Source: Thermoflexus hugenholtzii JAD2 (GTDB lineage: Bacteria; Chloroflexota; UBA11872; UBA12225). Taken from it: DNA of 59,775 nucleotides. The translations under genes were made by a program, and so were the position numbers. The stretch is taken from positions 1 through 59,775 of the forward strand of contig CAMBEO010000008.1 of assembly GCA_945865725.1 (NCBI GenBank), read 5' to 3'. This document shows positions 55,776 through 59,775 of this stretch, piece after piece. Position 1 is the first letter of the stretch. Every line of letters starts with the position of its first letter. The notes under the pieces are model-generated. The model was given only the letters and a program-made list of their open reading frames with translations, was not told the origin of the DNA and did not search any database.

Positions 55776-56861
55776 ATGAACGGTCGCGTCACCTCTCACC
55801 CCACGCTCGACGCGCTTGGCCCGGCCTTCGCCCCCGGCCTCACGGCGCGTGAACGCCTTGAGGTCGCCCGTCCCCTGCTCGACGGTTCCCATCCGGTGAT
55901 GGCGGCGTTTGCCATGGCCGCCCGCGACGCCACCCGGGGAGGACTGGACGGATGTGGCATCGCCGTGCGCGTCGCGGCCCGGCACGATGGCGGCACGATC
56001 GCCGAGGCGCAACAGTTCTTCGGCTGCTTCAACCCGACCCGTCGACCGGAACTGTCGGCCTGGCAGTTCGCAGCCATGCGCGAGGCCGACCTCTCGGCGA
56101 TCGCAGCGCGCGCGGCGTCAACCGCACTCGACCTCGTCGATCCAGGGGGCCACCGGACGGTAGGCATTTGGCTATATCCCGTCGACCATGCGAACGCGCA
56201 CTCGATGCTTCGCCTGCACGGCCTCGAAGCCTGGGGTGACCTGGGGGGCGTCGTCGCGCTCCAGGCCTGGCCCAGTCCCGGCACCGTGCGTCGTGTCGGG
56301 CCGGTGGTCACTCGCGCCGTGGCACTGGGGGTGCGGGGTGCCCTCGCGTGGCCGGACGGTCGCCCACCTACCCTTGCGGACCACCTCGCGCGCGAGGGCA
56401 TCGCCTCGCACGCCGTCGGCGCGGCCTTCCCCGCGCTCGAACACCCGTGGGCGGCGCCGTTCACGCCCGCCCCGGACTGGGACGACGCCCTCCGCATCGT
56501 GGCGACCACCATCGGGGTCGCGTCGTACGCCGAGGTCCGGGTCAACACCTACGGCACCGTCCTCCTGGCCGGTGACGACCGCTACCCCTCGCCGCCGGTG
56601 CCCGACGCCGACGATTTGGCGTACGCGCGCGCGGTCCTCCTCGACGACCTTAGCGCACGTGACCCGGCCCGGATCGCTGGATACCTCTACGGCGACCTGA
56701 TCGTCGCGCACTCGGGCCACCCACCGGTTGGCATGTCCCCGTTCGCTGGCCTCACGGCCGCCCATGCGATGGTTGGGGAGTCGATCACTCGTCGCGGCCT
56801 CGACCTTGCCTCGGCTTGCAGGATGCCGGCCGCGGACTTGCTTGACGGCGCCTTCGGGTAG
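55776..56861 (+). CDS. Protein of unrecognised family
   Basis: About 361 aa; candidate start MNGRVTSHPTLDALGP; earlier part of the track ORF is antiphase to the MFS gene and rejected. Confidence 0.7.
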   Translation: MNGRVTSHPTLDALGPAFAPGLTARERLEVARPLLDGSHPVMAAFAMAARDATRGGLDGCGIAVRVAARHDGGTIAEAQQFFGCFNPTRRPELSAWQFAAMREADLSAIAARAASTALDLVDPGGHRTVGIWLYPVDHANAHSMLRLHGLEAWGDLGGVVALQAWPSPGTVRRVGPVVTRAVALGVRGALAWPDGRPPTLADHLAREGIASHAVGAAFPALEHPWAAPFTPAPDWDDALRIVATTIGVASYAEVRVNTYGTVLLAGDDRYPSPPVPDADDLAYARAVLLDDLSARDPARIAGYLYGDLIVAHSGHPPVGMSPFAGLTAAHAMVGESITRRGLDLASACRMPAADLLDGAFG

Positions 56862-56921
56862 CACCTATCGTGCGCGCCGGTCACTCGCCGCCACTCATTC
56901 GGGTCGCCATGGAGAAACGTC

Positions 56922-57914
56922 ATGCGGGTCGCCATCGTAGGCGCTGGTCGTCGGGGCATCGTGCACGGGCGCGCCGCCGCCACGTTCCCGGATTGCGAGG
57001 TCGTCGCGGTCGTCGATCCCGACGCCGCGCGCGCCCAGGCCTTGGTCGGCGAACTGGGGGGGCGGGCCTTCTCGTCCCATCTCGAAGCCATCGCGGCGAC
57101 CCAGCCTGACGCCGTCGTCCTGTGTTCACCACCGCCCTTGCACGTCGCGCAGGCGATCGACGCGATTGCGGCCGGTGCGACCGTCCTGGTCGAGAAGCCC
57201 GTCGCCCTCGACCTTGCCTCGGTCGCCCACCTTGAGACCGTCAGCCGTGCCGCCGGGCGCCTCGTCCTCGTCTGCCAGCAGTTGCGCTACACCGCCGGCG
57301 CCTTGCGCGCGAAACAGGCGCTCGAAGGGCGCCGCGTCGCCCTCGTCCACTCGTGGGTCTACCGCCAGAAGCCTGACATCAAGGGCAACTGGCGCCGGTC
57401 GTGGGGCGGCGGCCATATTGTCGAGAATCAGATCCATCCCATCGACCTGACCCGGTACGTCCTGGGGGATCGCGGCGAACCCACCAGCGTCTTCGCCCGC
57501 TACGGCAACCGCTTTTACGACGTCGATGCCGACTGGGACAACTGGGACTCGTACAGCGTCAGCCTCGAGTTCCGCGGGGGCGCCGTCGGTGGGGTTGCCA
57601 CCACGTACGGGGCTTTTCCGGGCTTGCCGCAGTCGTCCGGCCACGACATCATCGCCGAGGGACTTGCCGTCCGCTTCCGCGGAAACCGCGCCGAGTTGCA
57701 CTGGGCGGACGGGTCGGTCGAGATCGTCGAGGCCGCCGAGGAGGCAACCATCTCGATGAACCACGCCTTCCTCGAGGCAACGCGCACCGGCGAAACCAGC
57801 CACCTGCGCCAGGACTACGCGGACGCCAACCGCAGCCTCGCGATCTGCCTCGCGGCGAACGACTCGGCCCGCACCGGCCACCCAATCACCCTTGGGTGGC
57901 CTGACGCCGACTGA
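56922..57914 (+). CDS. Gfo/Idh/MocA-family oxidoreductase
   Basis: MRVAIVGAGRRGIVHGRAAATFPDCEVVAVVDPD, VLVEKPVALDLASV, GGGHIVENQIHPIDLTRYVLG. Confidence 0.93.
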   Translation: MRVAIVGAGRRGIVHGRAAATFPDCEVVAVVDPDAARAQALVGELGGRAFSSHLEAIAATQPDAVVLCSPPPLHVAQAIDAIAAGATVLVEKPVALDLASVAHLETVSRAAGRLVLVCQQLRYTAGALRAKQALEGRRVALVHSWVYRQKPDIKGNWRRSWGGGHIVENQIHPIDLTRYVLGDRGEPTSVFARYGNRFYDVDADWDNWDSYSVSLEFRGGAVGGVATTYGAFPGLPQSSGHDIIAEGLAVRFRGNRAELHWADGSVEIVEAAEEATISMNHAFLEATRTGETSHLRQDYADANRSLAICLAANDSARTGHPITLGWPDAD

Positions 57915-57926
57915 CCTCGCCTCCCT

Positions 57927-59507
57927 TCACTCCCGCTCCGGGCTGGGGCGGGCTGGGGCGGCGCCCGGCACCAGGTCGCGCGCCAGCAGCGCCATCGCCA
58001 CCAGGCCCGCCCCGGCCACCGCCGCCAGCGACACGAGGATCACCTCCAGCCCATTGCCGAGCGTGACCGACAGTGCTTCCCCGAGGCCTGCCTCCACGCT
58101 CGACCGCGCCGTGGGCGACAGCATTTGCGACACCACCGACACTGCTTGGGCCGGGTCGATCCCGCGCGCGATCGCACCCTCGTGCAACTGGCCGTTCAGC
58201 CACCCGCCGGCGATGGCGACCGCGATCGCACCTGCCACGTTGCGCGCGAACTGCGTCGACGACGTGACCGCCGCTCGCCGGTTCCACGGCACTGACACCT
58301 GGGGCGCGTACAGGAACGCCGTCGACGACATCCCAAGGCCGCTTCCGGTCACCGCCATGCCGACCGCCAGGGCAGCGGTCGGCCAACCGAGCGCCGCACC
58401 GATCGCGACCACCGCGATTCCCGCCGCGATCCCGCCGGTCCCCACGATCGCGCTGCGCCGGAAGCCCAGCGCAAGGTACGCCCGGCCACTGACGACCGCC
58501 GTCAGCGACCAGGCGATGCCCAGCGCCGTCAGCACGGAACCCGTCGCGAGGGCATCCTCGCCGCGTGCGCCCTGCACCAGGAGCGGCAGGAACGTGGTCG
58601 GCATGAATTGCGCGAAGCCGACCGCCACGTTGCCGAGGTTCGCCACCGCCACCGGTCGCAGCATCAGGGCATCGAACGGCAGCACCGGGTCGGCCGCGCG
58701 CCGCTCGACCCACACGAACGCCGCGAACAGCGCCCCGGCGAACATGACCGTCGCGGCGAGTTCCGGGGAACCCCACGGAAGCGACCGCCCCCCCTCGAGG
58801 GCGACGACCAGCACACATGTCAATGCCCCGGTCAGCGTCACCGCCCCGGCATAGTCGATGGGCAGTTCGCGCGGAGCAAGCCGTTCGCGCAGGAAGGCGA
58901 ACAGCAGCGCCAGCGCGCCGATGCAAAACGGCAGGTTCGACCAGAAGACCCATCGCCAGCTGACGTACTGCACCATCAGCGCCCCGCCTGACGGCCCGAC
59001 GACGCTGAAGAACGCCCAGAGGCTTGAGGTCACCGCCTGCACCCGCACGCGTTCCTCGATCGTGTAGATGTCGCCGAGGACGGTCAGCGTCAGCGGCATG
59101 ACCGCGCCGGCGCCTGCCCCCTGCACGAGGCGGGCCAGCACCAGCAGAGGCATCGACGGCGCGGCGCCGCACAGGAACGTCCCCAGGCTGAATAGCGCGA
59201 GGCCGACGAAGAAGAGCGGGCGCCGGCCAAGCACGTCGGCAAGCTTGCCGTACAGCGGCGCCGTCGTCGTCGTGGTTAGCAGGTACCCCGAGAAGACCCA
59301 CGGGTACAGGTCCACTCCCTGCAACTCGCCCGCGATCGACGGCAGGGCGGCGCCGACGACCGTGCCCTCGAACGCCACCGTCGCCATCGCCATCAGCAGC
59401 GCGCCGGTCAGGAGTTGCCGTTCTCGGCCGGGCGCCATCGTGCCCGCCATCACTGTCGCCGCACGCACCCCATGCCTCCCCGACCGGGTCCCGCGCGCGC
59501 GCGCCAA
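57927..59507 (-). CDS. DHA2-family MFS drug transporter (14-TM type)
   Basis: ATVAFEGTVVGAALPSIAGELQGVDLYPWVFSGYLLTTTTTAPLYGKLADVLGRRPLFFVGLALFSLGTFLCGAAPSMPLLVLARLVQGAGAGAV. Confidence 0.92.
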   Translation of the reverse strand: MARARGTRSGRHGVRAATVMAGTMAPGRERQLLTGALLMAMATVAFEGTVVGAALPSIAGELQGVDLYPWVFSGYLLTTTTTAPLYGKLADVLGRRPLFFVGLALFSLGTFLCGAAPSMPLLVLARLVQGAGAGAVMPLTLTVLGDIYTIEERVRVQAVTSSLWAFFSVVGPSGGALMVQYVSWRWVFWSNLPFCIGALALLFAFLRERLAPRELPIDYAGAVTLTGALTCVLVVALEGGRSLPWGSPELAATVMFAGALFAAFVWVERRAADPVLPFDALMLRPVAVANLGNVAVGFAQFMPTTFLPLLVQGARGEDALATGSVLTALGIAWSLTAVVSGRAYLALGFRRSAIVGTGGIAAGIAVVAIGAALGWPTAALAVGMAVTGSGLGMSSTAFLYAPQVSVPWNRRAAVTSSTQFARNVAGAIAVAIAGGWLNGQLHEGAIARGIDPAQAVSVVSQMLSPTARSSVEAGLGEALSVTLGNGLEVILVSLAAVAGAGLVAMALLARDLVPGAAPARPSPERE

Positions 59508-59572
59508 CCGACCGGTGCCGATGGTACGGTCGCGCCGCCCGCGACCTGCCCAGTCGCCGCCGAGGAGGAACG

Positions 59573-59775
59573 ATGCGCATCCTGGTCACTGGCGTCACCG
59601 GCCGGATCGGCGGAAACCTCGCCGCCACCCTCGCCGGTGCCGGGCACGAGGTGCGCGGTCTCGTCTGGTCGCGCGATGCCCGGACCGCGAAGCTGGCCGG
59701 CCTCGGCCTCGAACTCGTCGAGGGCACCCTCACCGACCGCGCCGCGATCGACCGCGCCGTCGAAGGCGTCGAGGC
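59573..59775 (+). CDS. NAD-dependent epimerase/dehydratase (extended SDR), truncated by window end
   Basis: MRILVTGVTGRIGGNLAATLAGAGHEVRGLVWSRDARTAKLAGLGLELVEGTLTDRAAIDRAVEGVE; GxxGxxG motif. Confidence 0.85.
   Translation, partial: MRILVTGVTGRIGGNLAATLAGAGHEVRGLVWSRDARTAKLAGLGLELVEGTLTDRAAIDRAVEGVE

Overview
High-GC bacterial chromosome segment; gene content and order suggest a Chloroflexota-like or other deep-branching terrabacterial genome, but taxonomy is inference. On the minus strand it carries a long housekeeping locus whose transcription order is clpC - radA - ispDF - cysE - rlmB - tRNA-Thr(UGU) - tRNA-Thr(GGU) - rpmG - secE - nusG - rplK - rplA - L10-leader-like region - rplJ - rplL - hairpin - rpoB - rpoC - rpsL. 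The rpsL gene is truncated by the window edge and is missing from the ORF track. The middle contains rpsA, tRNA-Ile/Ala, recR, ybaB, dnaX, SRP RNA, two tRNA-Ser, tadA, and fumC divergent from sdhCAB-mdh. Next come tRNA-Arg, an AcuC-type deacetylase, an opine-dehydrogenase-family gene divergent from an ABC-2 exporter operon that contains a D-2-hydroxyacid dehydrogenase, a globin, yajQ, VOC proteins and GNAT. The right part is accessory metabolism and transport: a mannonate-dehydratase-like protein, an MsbA-like ABC exporter, an aldo/keto reductase, an amidase, three tandem related MFS genes (the middle one wrecked), an unrecognised protein, a Gfo/Idh/MocA oxidoreductase and a DHA2 MFS. The most distinctive feature is a family of GC-rich modular hairpin repeats (more than 20 copies of a CCCTCTCCCGC-CGCA-GCGGGGGAGGG core plus two companion modules). 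These fill intergenic gaps, are translated as the linker of an IspD-IspF fusion, appear to extend other proteins, and occupy the missing centre of an MFS pseudogene. I found no phage, transposase, CRISPR or recognisable defence system.
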